From Sphingomonas sp. H160509 (GTDB taxonomy: Bacteria; Pseudomonadota; Alphaproteobacteria; Sphingomonadales; Sphingomonadaceae): DNA of 64,000 bases. Positions within the stretch are counted from its first letter, which is position 1. The number at the start of each line of letters is the position of its first letter. A model generated the notes under the pieces. It made no database searches and was not told where the DNA came from. It worked only from the letters and a program-made list of their open reading frames with translations. A program made the translations under genes and the position numbers. This document shows, piece after piece, positions 30,338 to 39,542 of the stretch. The stretch spans positions 3,306,001-3,370,000 of the forward strand of contig NZ_JAMXSR020000002.1 in NCBI RefSeq assembly GCF_024124765.2, read 5' to 3'.

Positions 30338-30343
30338 CGCATC

Positions 30344-30541
30344 ATGGTCCGGGGATACGCCGCGCAGGTTCGCGATATCCTCACGGCGAACGGATGCACC
30401 TTCGTGCGCAGCGGCAAGGGCGATCACGAAATCTGGCACAGCCCGCATGCGTCACGACCGGTCGTCGTCGACGGCACGATCCTGTCCCGCCACACGGCCA
30501 ACGCCATCCTGAAACAGGCAGGGCTTGCCACGAAGCTTTAG
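30344..30541 (+). CDS. hicA: HicA-family mRNA interferase toxin
   Basis: 65 residues of the small double-stranded-RNA-binding fold. The N-terminal helix AAQVRDILTANGC is followed by the catalytic strand FVRSGKGDHEIW with His28, and VVVDGTILSRHTANAILKQAG. HicA toxins cleave mRNA when the antitoxin is degraded. It forms a two-gene unit with the DUF1902 gene, inserted between sdhA and sdhB. Homology call is firm; activity is inferred from an intact His. Confidence 0.87.
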   Translation: MVRGYAAQVRDILTANGCTFVRSGKGDHEIWHSPHASRPVVVDGTILSRHTANAILKQAGLATKL

Positions 30542-30602
30542 GCCCTCGCGCTTTTATCCCGTCCTTCGGAACCCACCGCCCCCCGCAAAAGTTTGCCGCG
30601 GC

Positions 30603-31184
30603 ATGACCGATACATCCCCCGCCTCTAACGCCCGCAACTACCCGCTGCTGGCTGCACCCCACATCCACCTCCACGGCCCCGTCGACGACGCGATGTACGA
30701 CAATTTCAAGTCGCAACTCGTCGCAGCCCCCATCGAAGGCCCGCTGGTCGTCTCGATCACCACGCTCGGCGGCGACCCGGAAGTCGCCCGCGCGATGGGC
30801 GACAACATCCGCCTGCTCCGCGAATATACCGGCCGCGAGACGCTCTTCCTCGGCAAGGTCGCGGTCTATTCCGCCGGCGCGACGTTCATGTCCGCCTTCC
30901 CCGTCGACAGCCGTTTCCTCACGCGGAAAAGCCGCATCATGATCCACGAGCGCCAGATGCAGAGCACGATCGAACTCAACGGCCCGCTCAACACGCTGTC
31001 CTACACGCTCAAGGCCAAGCTCCACGAGATCGAGGATTCGATCAAGATCCAGGAGGAAGGCTTCCGCGCGATCGTCGAGGGTTCGAAGGTGTCGCTGGAG
31101 GAGTTGAAGAAGAAGGCCCCCTCCAACTGGTACATCGAAGCCGAGGAAGCCCGCGACCTGGGGCTCGTCCTCGACATCATCTGA
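30603..31184 (+). CDS. ClpP-like serine protease (S14 type)
   Basis: 193 residues when started at ATG 30603 ([14 protein letters not shown]). The core has the ClpP fold: [16 protein letters not shown] (first strand), the substrate-site segment [33 protein letters not shown] with the candidate catalytic Ser, MIHER with the candidate His, and [13 protein letters not shown] at the end. It differs from housekeeping ClpP around the Ser motif (YSAGATF instead of ASMGAFL), so it is a divergent member, perhaps acting without ClpA/X. It lies between hicA and sdhB; a function for the TA pair (antitoxin turnover) is possible but purely positional. Confidence 0.75.
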   Translation: MTDTSPASNARNYPLLAAPHIHLHGPVDDAMYDNFKSQLVAAPIEGPLVVSITTLGGDPEVARAMGDNIRLLREYTGRETLFLGKVAVYSAGATFMSAFPVDSRFLTRKSRIMIHERQMQSTIELNGPLNTLSYTLKAKLHEIEDSIKIQEEGFRAIVEGSKVSLEELKKKAPSNWYIEAEEARDLGLVLDII

Positions 31185-31209
31185 CCCGGCACCTGCCGCT
31201 AACGCGACA

Positions 31210-31235
31210 GCGGGTGTGACGCATGTTGCACCCGC
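31210..31235 (+). terminator. hairpin after the ClpP-like gene
   Basis: GCGGGTG and CACCCGC pair across a 12-base loop, 25 bases after the stop. No U-tract follows, so termination is only suggested. Confidence 0.4.
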
Positions 31236-31287
31236 GAAGCTAAGGATTTGCGGGGAGGGCCCCTGTCATGTATCGGCTCTGACAACC

Positions 31288-31293
31288 TATAAT
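31288..31293 (+). promoter_or_regulatory. candidate -10 box for sdhB
   Basis: A perfect TATAAT lies 25 bases before the sdhB ATG, with no good -35 at 17-18 bases (GTCATG). It supports separate transcription of sdhB, which is cut off from sdhCDA by four features including a hairpin. Confidence 0.4.
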
Positions 31294-31317
31294 CACACCA
31301 CGGACGGACCGCTCGCA

Positions 31318-32112
31318 ATGGCCGAATTCTCGCTCCCGAAAAACAGCGTCGTCAAGAAGGGCGTCAAGCACGCCTCGACCAGCCAGGGCTCGGGGGCGGG
31401 TAAGCGTCTCAAATCGTTCAAGGTCTATCGCTACGATCCGGACAGCGGCGAGAACCCGCGCTACGATAATTTCGAGCTCGATCTCGACGACACCGGCCCG
31501 ATGGTGCTCGACGCGCTGATCAAGATGAAGAGCGAGCAGGATTCCTCGCTCACCTTCCGCCGCTCGTGCCGTGAGGGCATCTGCGGCTCGTGCTCGATGA
31601 ACATCAACGGCAAGAACGGCCTCGCCTGCACGACCGCGATCGAGGATTGCAAGGGCGAGGTCCAGATCACGCCGCTGCCGCACATGGACGTGATCAAGGA
31701 CCTGGTCCCCGACTTCACGCATTTCTACGCGCAATATTCGTCGATCAAGCCGTGGCTGCAGACCGTCACCCCGCCGCCCTCGGGCAAGGAACGGCTCCAG
31801 TCGCCCGAAGACCGCTCGAAGCTCGACGGCCTGTACGAGTGCATCCTGTGCGCCTGTTGCTCGACCTCGTGCCCGAGCTATTGGTGGAACGCCGACAAGT
31901 TCCTGGGCCCCGCGATCCTGTTGCAGGCCTATCGCTGGCTCGCCGACAGCCGCGACGAAATGACCGGCGAGCGTCTCGACGAACTCGAGGATCCGTTCCG
32001 CCTGTACCGCTGCCACACCATCATGAACTGCGCGAATGCGTGCCCCAAGGGGTTGAACCCCGCCAAGGCGATCGCCGAGATCAAGAAGATGGAAGCCGAA
32101 CGGATCGTCTGA
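31318..32112 (+). CDS. sdhB: succinate dehydrogenase iron-sulfur subunit
   Basis: 264 residues. The 2Fe-2S ligands are in [20 protein letters not shown] plus the following C (residues about 82-102); the 4Fe-4S ligands are in [16 protein letters not shown] and the 3Fe-4S ligands in [17 protein letters not shown]. It carries electrons from SdhA flavin to ubiquinone. The N-terminus is extended by about 25 residues ([19 protein letters not shown]), usual for sphingomonads. The start at 31318 (MAEFSLPKN) is preferred to the longer frame beginning 31216. It stands about 1.7 kb from sdhA rather than next to it. Confidence 0.95.
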   Translation: MAEFSLPKNSVVKKGVKHASTSQGSGAGKRLKSFKVYRYDPDSGENPRYDNFELDLDDTGPMVLDALIKMKSEQDSSLTFRRSCREGICGSCSMNINGKNGLACTTAIEDCKGEVQITPLPHMDVIKDLVPDFTHFYAQYSSIKPWLQTVTPPPSGKERLQSPEDRSKLDGLYECILCACCSTSCPSYWWNADKFLGPAILLQAYRWLADSRDEMTGERLDELEDPFRLYRCHTIMNCANACPKGLNPAKAIAEIKKMEAERIV

Positions 32113-32182
32113 TCCCTTCGGTTGGGGGAGGGGCCCTACCTTTCCCGACTTTGGGGGGGGATAAGACCTGCCTTCCCCCCCC

Positions 32183-32287
32183 CCGTTCGTGCCGAGTAGA
32201 GATCTAGCGTAGTCGAGAGCTCGTATCGAGGTACATGTCCTTCGATACGCCATCTCGACAAGCTCGATGTTTACTCGGGACGAACGG
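32183..32287. repeat. palindromic element, GTTCGTCC/ACTCGG type
   Basis: Outer arms CCGTTCGTGCCGAGTA and ACTCGGGACGAACGG with inner pairs CGAGAGCTCG / CGACAAGCTCG and TATCGAAG-like segments. Unlike the other classes it is not built on CCC-GAAG-GGG stems. It ends 5 bases before the thioesterase ATG. The G/C runs at 32117-32182 just before it form another imperfect inverted pair (TTGGGGGAGG / CCTTCCCCCCC). Confidence 0.8.
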
Positions 32288-32292
32288 AATTT

Positions 32293-32748
32293 ATGACTGA
32301 CAAGCCCCACTTCGTAGAAGCCGAGGACCCAGCCAACCCAGGCTGGCGTAGTTGGTCGCTCTCCGACCCGACCCGCTTCAACACCCTGCTCGGCCCCATG
32401 CTCTACCGCGTCGACGGCCACACCGTCCGCGTCCGCATCACCCCCGAGCATCGCCACTCCAACCTCCAGAACAACGTCCACGGCGGCGCGCTCCTCGCGT
32501 TCATCGACGTCGCGCTGTTCGCAGCCGCCAGAGGCTTCGGCCTGATCACCGCCGGCACCGCGGTGACGCTCGATCTCAACACGCAATTCATCGGCGGCGG
32601 CCGCATCGGCGCACCGATCGAAGCGCAGGTCGAAGTCCTCAAGGAAACCGGCCGCCTCTTGTTCCTCCGGGGCCTCGTGGTGCAAGGGGACGACGAAACC
32701 AAGATCGCCGCCTTCTCGGCCACGATCCGCAAGCCGACTGCTAGATAG
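32293..32748 (+). CDS. PaaI-family hotdog thioesterase
   Basis: 151 residues with the hotdog signature NVHGGALLAFIDVALFAAAR (residue about 58), followed by AVTLDLNTQFIGGG and a last strand EVLKETGRLLFLRG. Members hydrolyse acyl-CoA thioesters, often aromatic ones. The substrate is not deducible. It lies between the palindromic elements at 32183 and 32763, both within 20 bases of its ends, so it appears as a stand-alone unit. Confidence 0.85.
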   Translation: MTDKPHFVEAEDPANPGWRSWSLSDPTRFNTLLGPMLYRVDGHTVRVRITPEHRHSNLQNNVHGGALLAFIDVALFAAARGFGLITAGTAVTLDLNTQFIGGGRIGAPIEAQVEVLKETGRLLFLRGLVVQGDDETKIAAFSATIRKPTAR

Positions 32749-32762
32749 CACCGGCGCCTCAC

Positions 32763-32842
32763 TGTTCTCCCGCGCACGCGGGAGTCCAGGAGTCAGATAC
32801 ACAACGCCTGGGGGCCTGGGCCCTCGCCTGCGCGGGGGGAAC
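32763..32842. repeat. class A palindromic element
   Basis: Left arm TGTTCTCCCGCGCACGCGGG then AGTCCAGG; right arm CCTGGGCCCTCGCCTGCGCG and on. It ends 4 bases before the zapE ATG, so its GGGGGGAACGGA end doubles as the ribosome-binding region. Confidence 0.82.
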
Positions 32843-32846
32843 GGAA

Positions 32847-33938
32847 ATGACTGTACTCAAGGCCTATGAGGCGCTGGTCGCATCCGGCGAACTCCGCCCC
32901 GACCCCGAACAGGCCGCTGCCGCTGCCCGCCTGAACACCCTCGCCACCGAACTCGCCACCCCCAAATCCACCGGCTTCTTTGCACGCTTCTCCAAGAAAG
33001 CAGACCCCCGCGGCGTCTACCTCTGGGGCGGAGTCGGCCGCGGCAAGTCGATGCTGATGGACCTGTTCTTCGCCAACGCCCCCGTCGAAAAGAAGCGCCG
33101 CGTCCACTTCGGCGAGTTCATGCTCGAGGTCCACGCGCGCATCGCCGCCGAGCGTCGCAAGGAAGTCGGCGACCCGATCGTCCCCGTCGCCACCGCGATC
33201 GCCGACGAGACCCGCCTGCTCGCGTTCGACGAGATGATGGTCACCAACAGCCCCGACGCGATGATCCTCTCGCGGCTGGTGACGTCACTGCTCGATTCCG
33301 GCGTGACGATCGTGACCACCTCGAACCGCCCGCCCGCCGACCTCTACAAGAACGGCCTCAACCGCGAGCATTTCCTGCCCTTCATCGCGACCATCGAGCA
33401 ACGCCTCGACGTCCTCCCGCTCAACGGCCCGGTCGACTATCGCCGCGACCGCCTCGGCAGCCAGGACACATGGCTCGTCCCCAACGGCCCCGAGGCGACC
33501 GCGCAACTCTCCGCCGCGTTCTTCCGCCTCACCGACTTTTCGACCGACGACAGCGAGCACGTGCCCGCCGAGGACCTCATCGTCCAGGGCCGCACGCTGC
33601 GGGTGCCCAAATCGCTCAAGGGCGTCGCGGTGTTCAGCTTCAAGAAGCTGTGCGGAGAAGCCCGCGGCGTGGCCGACTACCTCGCCATCGCGCGCAAATT
33701 CCACACCGTCATCCTGGTCGGCATCCCCAAGCTCGGCCCCGAGAACCGCAACGAGGCGGCGCGCTTCGTCGCGCTGATCGACGCGCTGTACGAGCACAAG
33801 GTGAAGCTCCTTGCCGCCGCCGATGCGCAACCCGGCGACCTCTACGAAAGCGGTGACGGCCGCTTCGAGTTCGACCGCACGATCAGCCGCCTCGAAGAGA
33901 TGCGCTCCGAGGATTATCTCGCCGAAGGCCACGTCTAG
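32847..33938 (+). CDS. zapE: cell division protein ZapE (AFG1-like ATPase)
   Basis: 363 residues, the usual length. Walker A is GGVGRGKSMLMDLFF (residue about 61), then HFGEFMLEVHARI, a Walker B LLAFDEMMVTN and arginine-finger region VTTSNRPPADLY. AFG1/ZapE proteins are P-loop ATPases associated with Z-ring constriction in proteobacteria and respiratory-complex quality control in mitochondria. Family members usually read CFDEFQVTD at Walker B; the MMVTN variant keeps the acidic pair. It is located between sdhB and mdh, as in other alphaproteobacteria. Confidence 0.92.
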   Translation: MTVLKAYEALVASGELRPDPEQAAAAARLNTLATELATPKSTGFFARFSKKADPRGVYLWGGVGRGKSMLMDLFFANAPVEKKRRVHFGEFMLEVHARIAAERRKEVGDPIVPVATAIADETRLLAFDEMMVTNSPDAMILSRLVTSLLDSGVTIVTTSNRPPADLYKNGLNREHFLPFIATIEQRLDVLPLNGPVDYRRDRLGSQDTWLVPNGPEATAQLSAAFFRLTDFSTDDSEHVPAEDLIVQGRTLRVPKSLKGVAVFSFKKLCGEARGVADYLAIARKFHTVILVGIPKLGPENRNEAARFVALIDALYEHKVKLLAAADAQPGDLYESGDGRFEFDRTISRLEEMRSEDYLAEGHV

Positions 33939-33939
33939 C

Positions 33940-33968
33940 TTATTGCACATGCGAACCACTCGCAATAA
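33940..33968. promoter_or_regulatory. Fur-box-like inverted repeat upstream of mdh
   Basis: TTATTGC and GCAATAA form outer arms and TGCGA-N5-TCGCA forms the inner palindrome (33950-33964). The latter resembles the alphaproteobacterial Fur operator. It lies about 100 bases before mdh. Iron control of TCA genes through Fur is known in Caulobacter; here it is a prediction. Confidence 0.4.
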
Positions 33969-34019
33969 CAACCCGCTTTTGTCCTTTTAGCGGTTGCCGT
34001 AGCGGGATAATGCGCGTAA

Positions 34020-35027
<1,008 letters not shown>

Positions 35028-35061
35028 TTTGAGGTGAGGTAACGAACCGAAGGGAGTACCA

Positions 35062-35094
35062 CCACCCCGGCGAAGGCCGGGGTCCAGTTGGGAA
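35062..35094. repeat. left arm of class B element split by the GIY-YIG gene
   Basis: Core CCCCGGCGAAGGCCGGGG followed by TCCAGTTGGGAA. It pairs with the right arm at 35404-35435. The nuclease ATG lies 8 bases inside. Confidence 0.92.
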
Positions 35095-35101
35095 AGCCGA
35101 A

Positions 35102-35398
35102 ATGATGGAAGAACAAGCGTTCGTCTACGTCATGGCCAACTTCCCCAACGGTGCGATCTACCTCGGTTCGACCGTAAACCTGCCAAAGCGCGTGTGGGAG
35201 CACCGTAACGGCTTCGGCGGTTTCACCAAGCGTTACGGCTGCAAGATCCTCGTTTGGTACGAGGCTTGCGGCGAATGGGAAGCGGCACGGCAGCGCGAGC
35301 TGCAAATGAAGGAGTGGAAGCGGGCCTGGAAAGTGCGTGAGATCGAAGGGTTCAATCCTGCTTGGGATGACCTGTACGATCGTATCGCGTTACCATGA
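35102..35398 (+). CDS. GIY-YIG single-domain endonuclease inside a palindromic element
   Basis: 98 residues, one GIY-YIG domain of the short YhbQ-like type. GIY/YIG strands are [18 protein letters not shown] (residues 7-24), the conserved Arg is R30 in KRVWEH, FTKRYG follows at 41-46, and the metal-binding Glu is E66 in RELQMKEW. The C-terminal FNPAWDDLY is typical. All catalytic residues are present. The gene replaces the loop of a class B palindrome: the arm ends lie 8 bases before the ATG and 6 bases after the stop. It stands between mdh and sucD on the same strand. A nuclease that recognises and mobilises the flanking hairpins is an attractive inference. Confidence 0.9.
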   Translation: MMEEQAFVYVMANFPNGAIYLGSTVNLPKRVWEHRNGFGGFTKRYGCKILVWYEACGEWEAARQRELQMKEWKRAWKVREIEGFNPAWDDLYDRIALP

Positions 35399-35403
35399 CC
35401 GCC

Positions 35404-35435
35404 TTCCCAACTGGACCCCGGCCTTCGCCGGGGCG
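35404..35435. repeat. right arm of class B element split by the GIY-YIG gene
   Basis: TTCCCAACTGGA followed by CCCCGGCCTTCGCCGGGG, the exact inverse of the left arm for about 30 bases. The sucD ribosome site (GGAGA) begins just after it. Confidence 0.92.
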
Positions 35436-35453
35436 GACCGGACTGGAGATAGA

Positions 35454-36339
35454 ATGAGCATCCTCGTCGACAAGAACACCAAGGTCATCACGCAAGGCAT
35501 GACCGGCGAAACCGGCAGCTTCCACACCAAGATGGCGCTGGAATACGGCACGCAGATGGTCGGCGGCGTCACGCCCGGCAAGGGCGGTACGACCCACCTC
35601 GACCTACCCGTCTACAACACCGTCGCCGAAGCCAAGGCGATGACCGGCGCGACCGCGTCGGTCATCTACGTGCCGCCCCCCTTCGCCGCCGATTCGATCC
35701 CTCGAGGCGATCGACGCCGAGATCGAGCTGATCGTCGCGATTACCGAGGGCATTCCGGTGCTCGACATGGTCAAGGTCAAGCGCGCGCTGTCGGGCTCCA
35801 AGTCGCGCCTCATCGGCCCGAACTGCCCCGGCGTGCTGACCCCCGGCGAGTGCAAGATCGGCATCATGCCCGGCTCGATCTTCAAGAAGGGCTCGGTCGG
35901 CGTTGTCAGCCGTTCAGGCACGCTCACCTATGAGGCGGTGTTCCAGACGTCGAACGCAGGCCTTGGTCAGACGACCGCGGTCGGCATCGGTGGCGATCCG
36001 GTCAACGGCACGAACTTCATCGATGTGCTCGAGCTGTTCCTCGCCGACGACGAGACCCAGTCGATCATCATGATCGGCGAAATCGGCGGCGACGCAGAAG
36101 AGCAGGCGGCACAGTTTCTCCGCGACGAAGCCAAGCGCGGTCGGTCGAAGCCGATGGCAGGCTTCATCGCCGGTCGTACGGCGCCTCCGGGTCGCCGCAT
36201 GGGCCATGCCGGCGCGATCGTGTCGGGTGGCAAGGGCGACGCGGAGAGCAAGATCGCGGCGATGGAAGCTGCCGGGATCAAGGTCTCGGAAAGCCCCAGC
36301 CTGCTCGGCGAGACGCTGCTGAGCGTGCTGAAGGGTTAA
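35454..36339 (+). CDS. sucD: succinyl-CoA synthetase alpha subunit, one frame break
   Basis: About 294 residues. CoA-binding Rossmann domain with [26 protein letters not shown], a central [20 protein letters not shown], and the phosphohistidine segment [17 protein letters not shown]. With SucC it converts succinyl-CoA to succinate with ATP or GTP formation. The frame is broken at the CCC 35699-35701 (AADSI to [10 protein letters not shown]) by one extra base. The beta-subunit gene sucC, often adjacent in other bacteria, is absent from this window. Confidence 0.95.
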
Positions 36340-36347
36340 GCTGACTA

Positions 36348-36484
36348 CCCCCTCTCCCGTTCGGGGAGAGGGGAAGGAGCTGCCTCTTGGCAGCGGAAGG
36401 GTGAGGGCACGTGACCGCCCGTGCCCTCACCCTCCCACCCGCAAGTGCGGGCGGGCCCCTCCTTCTCCCCCGCGGGGGAGAAGG
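36348..36484. repeat. palindromic element between sucD and sucA
   Basis: About 137 bp, with arms CCCTCTCCCGTTCGGGGAG / CTCCCCCGCGGGGGAGAAGG, inner GGAAGGAGCTGCC-type sequence, and central GTGAGGGCAC / GTGCCCTCAC pairing across GTGACCGCCC. Confidence 0.85.
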
Positions 36485-36502
36485 ACACTGAGGACGAGAA
36501 CG

Positions 36503-39441
36503 ATGGGCTACGAAGGCCAGGATTTCAGCGATATCGCAGCCGGCGTCAGCCCGGCGTTCGTGGAGACACTCTACGCCAAGTTCAACGCGGACCCGGCCTC
36601 GGTCGAGATCCGGTTGGCGCGCGTTCTTCGAGGGTCTCGAAGGTTCCGCGCAGGGCCCGAGCTGGGAGAGCGCCCGCTGGCCGCTCACCACCACGGACGA
36701 CCTGACCGCAGCGCTCGATCCAACCCAGATGGAGCCCGCGCCCAAGCCAGCCAAGGGCGGCAAGCCCGCTCCCGCAGCAGCGGCGCCTGCGCCCGTTTCG
36801 AAGGAAGAGATCGCCAAGGCCGCTGCCGACGCGATCCGCGCGCAGCTGCTCGTCCGCACCTACCGCGTCCGCGGTCACCTCGCCGCGAACCTCGATCCGC
36901 TCGGCCTGTCGAAGCGCGAGATGCCCGAGGACCTGAAGACCGAATATCACGGCTTCTCCGACGCCGACATCGACCGCAAGGTCTATCTCGGTGGCACGAT
37001 GGGCTTCGAATGGGTCTCGATCCGCGAGCTCGTCGACACGTTGCGCAAGAATTACTGCGGCAATGTCGGCCTCGAATACATGCACATCTCCGACGTCGAG
37101 GAGCGCCGCTTCCTCCAGGAGCGCATGGAGGGCCAGGACAAGGCCATCGAATTCTCCACCGACGGCAAGAAGGCGATCCTCACCAAGGTGATCCAGGCCG
37201 AGCAGTGGGAGAAATTCCTCGGCAAGAAGTACGTCGGCACGAAGCGCTTCGGGCTCGACGGCGGCGAATCGATGATCCCCGCGCTTGAGAGCGTCATCAA
37301 GTATGGCGGCCAGATGGGCGTGCGCGAGCTCGTGATCGGCATGGCGCATCGCGGTCGCCTCAACGTGCTGGCGAACGTGATGGCCAAGCCGTTGCGCGTG
37401 ATCTTCCACGAATTCGCCGGCGGTTCGGCCAACCCCGATGACATTGGTGGTTCGGGCGACGTGAAGTATCACCTCGGCACCAGCACCGATCGCGAGTTCG
37501 ACGGCCACAAGGTCCATATGAGCCTGGTCGCCAACCCGTCGCATCTCGAAGCCGCCGACCCTGTCGTGCTCGGCAAGACGCGCGCGATCCAGACGCTCAA
37601 CAACGATCTCAAGGATCACGTCGCCAGCCTGCCCGTGCTGATCCACGGCGACGCGGCGTTCGCGGGGCAGGGGATCGTCTGGGAGTGCCTCGGCTTCTCT
37701 GGCATCCGCGGCTACAACACCGGTGGCTGCGTCCACTTCATCATCAACAACCAGGTCGGCTTCACGACCTCGCCGCAGTTCGCGCGCTCGTCGCCTTACC
37801 CGTCGGACGTCGCCAAGGGCGTCCAGGCGCCGGTCTTCCACGTCAATGGCGACGATCCCGAGGCGGTCACCTTCGCGACCAAGATGGCGATGGAATTCCG
37901 CCAGAAGTTCCACCGCGACATCGTCATCGACATGTGGTGCTATCGCCGCTTCGGTCACAACGAAGGCGACGAGCCGTCCTTCACGCAGCCGCTGATGTAC
38001 GACATCATCCGCAAGCACCCCGGCGTTTCGTCGGTGTACGGCGATCGCCTGATCAAAGAAGGCGTGATCGACCAGCCCTGGATCGACGAGAACGTGAAGC
38101 AGTTCACGCTTCGCCTCGAGGGCGAGTTCGAGGCCGGATCGTCGTACAAGCCGAACAAGGCCGACTGGTTCGGCGGTCGTTGGACTGGCCTCAGCGCGCC
38201 GACCGACGGCGGCTCTGCCCGTCGCAACGTCGAGACCGGCCTCAGCCAGAAGTTGTTCGACTCGCTCGGCCGTACACTGACGACGATCCCCGACAGCGTG
38301 AAGATCCACAAGACGCTCAACCGCGTGATCGATGCCAAGCGCGAGATGTTCAAGTCGGGCAAGGGCTTCGACTGGGCGACGGGCGAAGCGCTCGCGTTCG
38401 GCGGCCTGCTCTCGGAAGGGTATGGCGTCCGCCTGTCCGGCCAGGATTCGGGTCGCGGCACCTTCTCGCAGCGCCATGCGGTCTGGGTCGACCAGACCGA
38501 CGAGCACAAGTACGTGCCGTTGCAGGAGATCGAGCACGGCCGTTTCGAAGTGCTCGACAGCCCGCTCAGCGAATACGGCGTGCTCGGGTTCGAGTATGGC
38601 TACGCGCTCGCCGACCCGAAGACGCTGGTCCTCTGGGAGGCGCAGTTCGGCGATTTCGTCAACGGCGCGCAGATCATGATCGATCAGTTCATCACGTCCG
38701 GCGAGTCGAAGTGGCTCCGCGCCAACGGCCTCGTGATGCTGCTCCCGCACGGCTATGAGGGGGCAGGGGCCTGAGCATAGCTCGGCGCGTCCCGAGCGCT
38801 TCCTCCAGTCGTGCGCGGACGACAATATCCAGGTCGCGAACTGCACCAGCCCGGCGAACTATTTCCACCTGCTGCGCCGGCAGATGCACCGCAATTTCCG
38901 CAAGCCGCTGATCGTGATGACGCCGAAGTCTTTGCTTCGTCACAAGCTGGCGGTGTCGAACGCGGAGGATTTCCAGGGCGACAGCCACTTCCGTCGCCTG
39001 TTGTCGGATACCAATCCGGCTGCCGACGTCGATACGAAGCGTCTGGTCCTGTGCACCGGCAAGGTCGCGTACGACCTGATCGAGGCACGCGACGCGGCGG
39101 GCGACACCGACACGCAGATCGTCCGCGTCGAACAGCTCTATCCCTTCCCCGGCAACCCGATCGCCGAGCGCGTCGCACGGATGCCGAACCTGGAAGAGAT
39201 CGTCTGGGCGCAGGAAGAGCCGAAGAACAACGGCTATTGGTTCTTCGTCGAGCCGCTGATCGAGGAGGCGCTGGCAACGGTCGACTCTCGCGTGAAGCGC
39301 GCGCGCTACGCCGGGCGCAACGCATCGGCCTCGCCTGCGACCGGCCTGATGAAGCGTCACCAGGCCGAACAGGGCGCGCTCGTCGCCGACGCGCTCGGCC
39401 ACTCCGTTCGCGACGAAATCCGCCGCACCCGCGCAAACTGA
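36503..39441 (+). CDS. sucA: 2-oxoglutarate dehydrogenase E1, two frame breaks
   Basis: About 979 residues. The N-terminus MGYEGQDFSDIAAGVSPAFV is the E1 start peptide that docks to E2. Thiamine-diphosphate domain landmarks are GMAHRGRLNVLANVM, IHGDAAFAGQGIVWE, NNQVGFTT and HGDE-like HNEGDEPSFTQP; the C-terminal half has [20 protein letters not shown]. It decarboxylates 2-oxoglutarate and reductively acylates SucB lipoate. Frame breaks lie near 36610-36615 (SVE to WRAFFEG) and in the G5 run 38759-38763 (HGYEG to QGPEHSS). Both are single-base events. Confidence 0.96.
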
Positions 39442-39448
39442 TTGAACC

Positions 39449-39488
39449 CGCACCCTGGGTTCCTGCGAAAGCAGGAACCCAGGGTGCG
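39449..39488 (+). other. 18-bp perfect hairpin with GAAA loop between sucA and sucB
   Basis: The stem CGCACCCTGGGTTCCTGC pairs without mismatch with 39471-39488 across the tetraloop GAAA. It starts 8 bases after the sucA stop and is followed by a smaller stem CCTGC-GTCC-GCAGG. It could stabilise the sucA 3' end or set the sucA:sucB ratio. It also fits the general stem-GAAN-stem design of the palindromic elements. Confidence 0.85.
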
Positions 39489-39542
39489 GCAGAGTAACCC
39501 TAGGCGCCTGCGTCCGCAGGAGCACAAAAGGTAGAAGCAAAC

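Noticed and set aside
36582..38846. Very long open frame on the minus strand (about 750 codons)
   Set aside because: It lies antisense to sucA; its composition (Arg/Asp/Glu/Val/Leu-rich, no motif) is that of a shadow of high-GC coding DNA.
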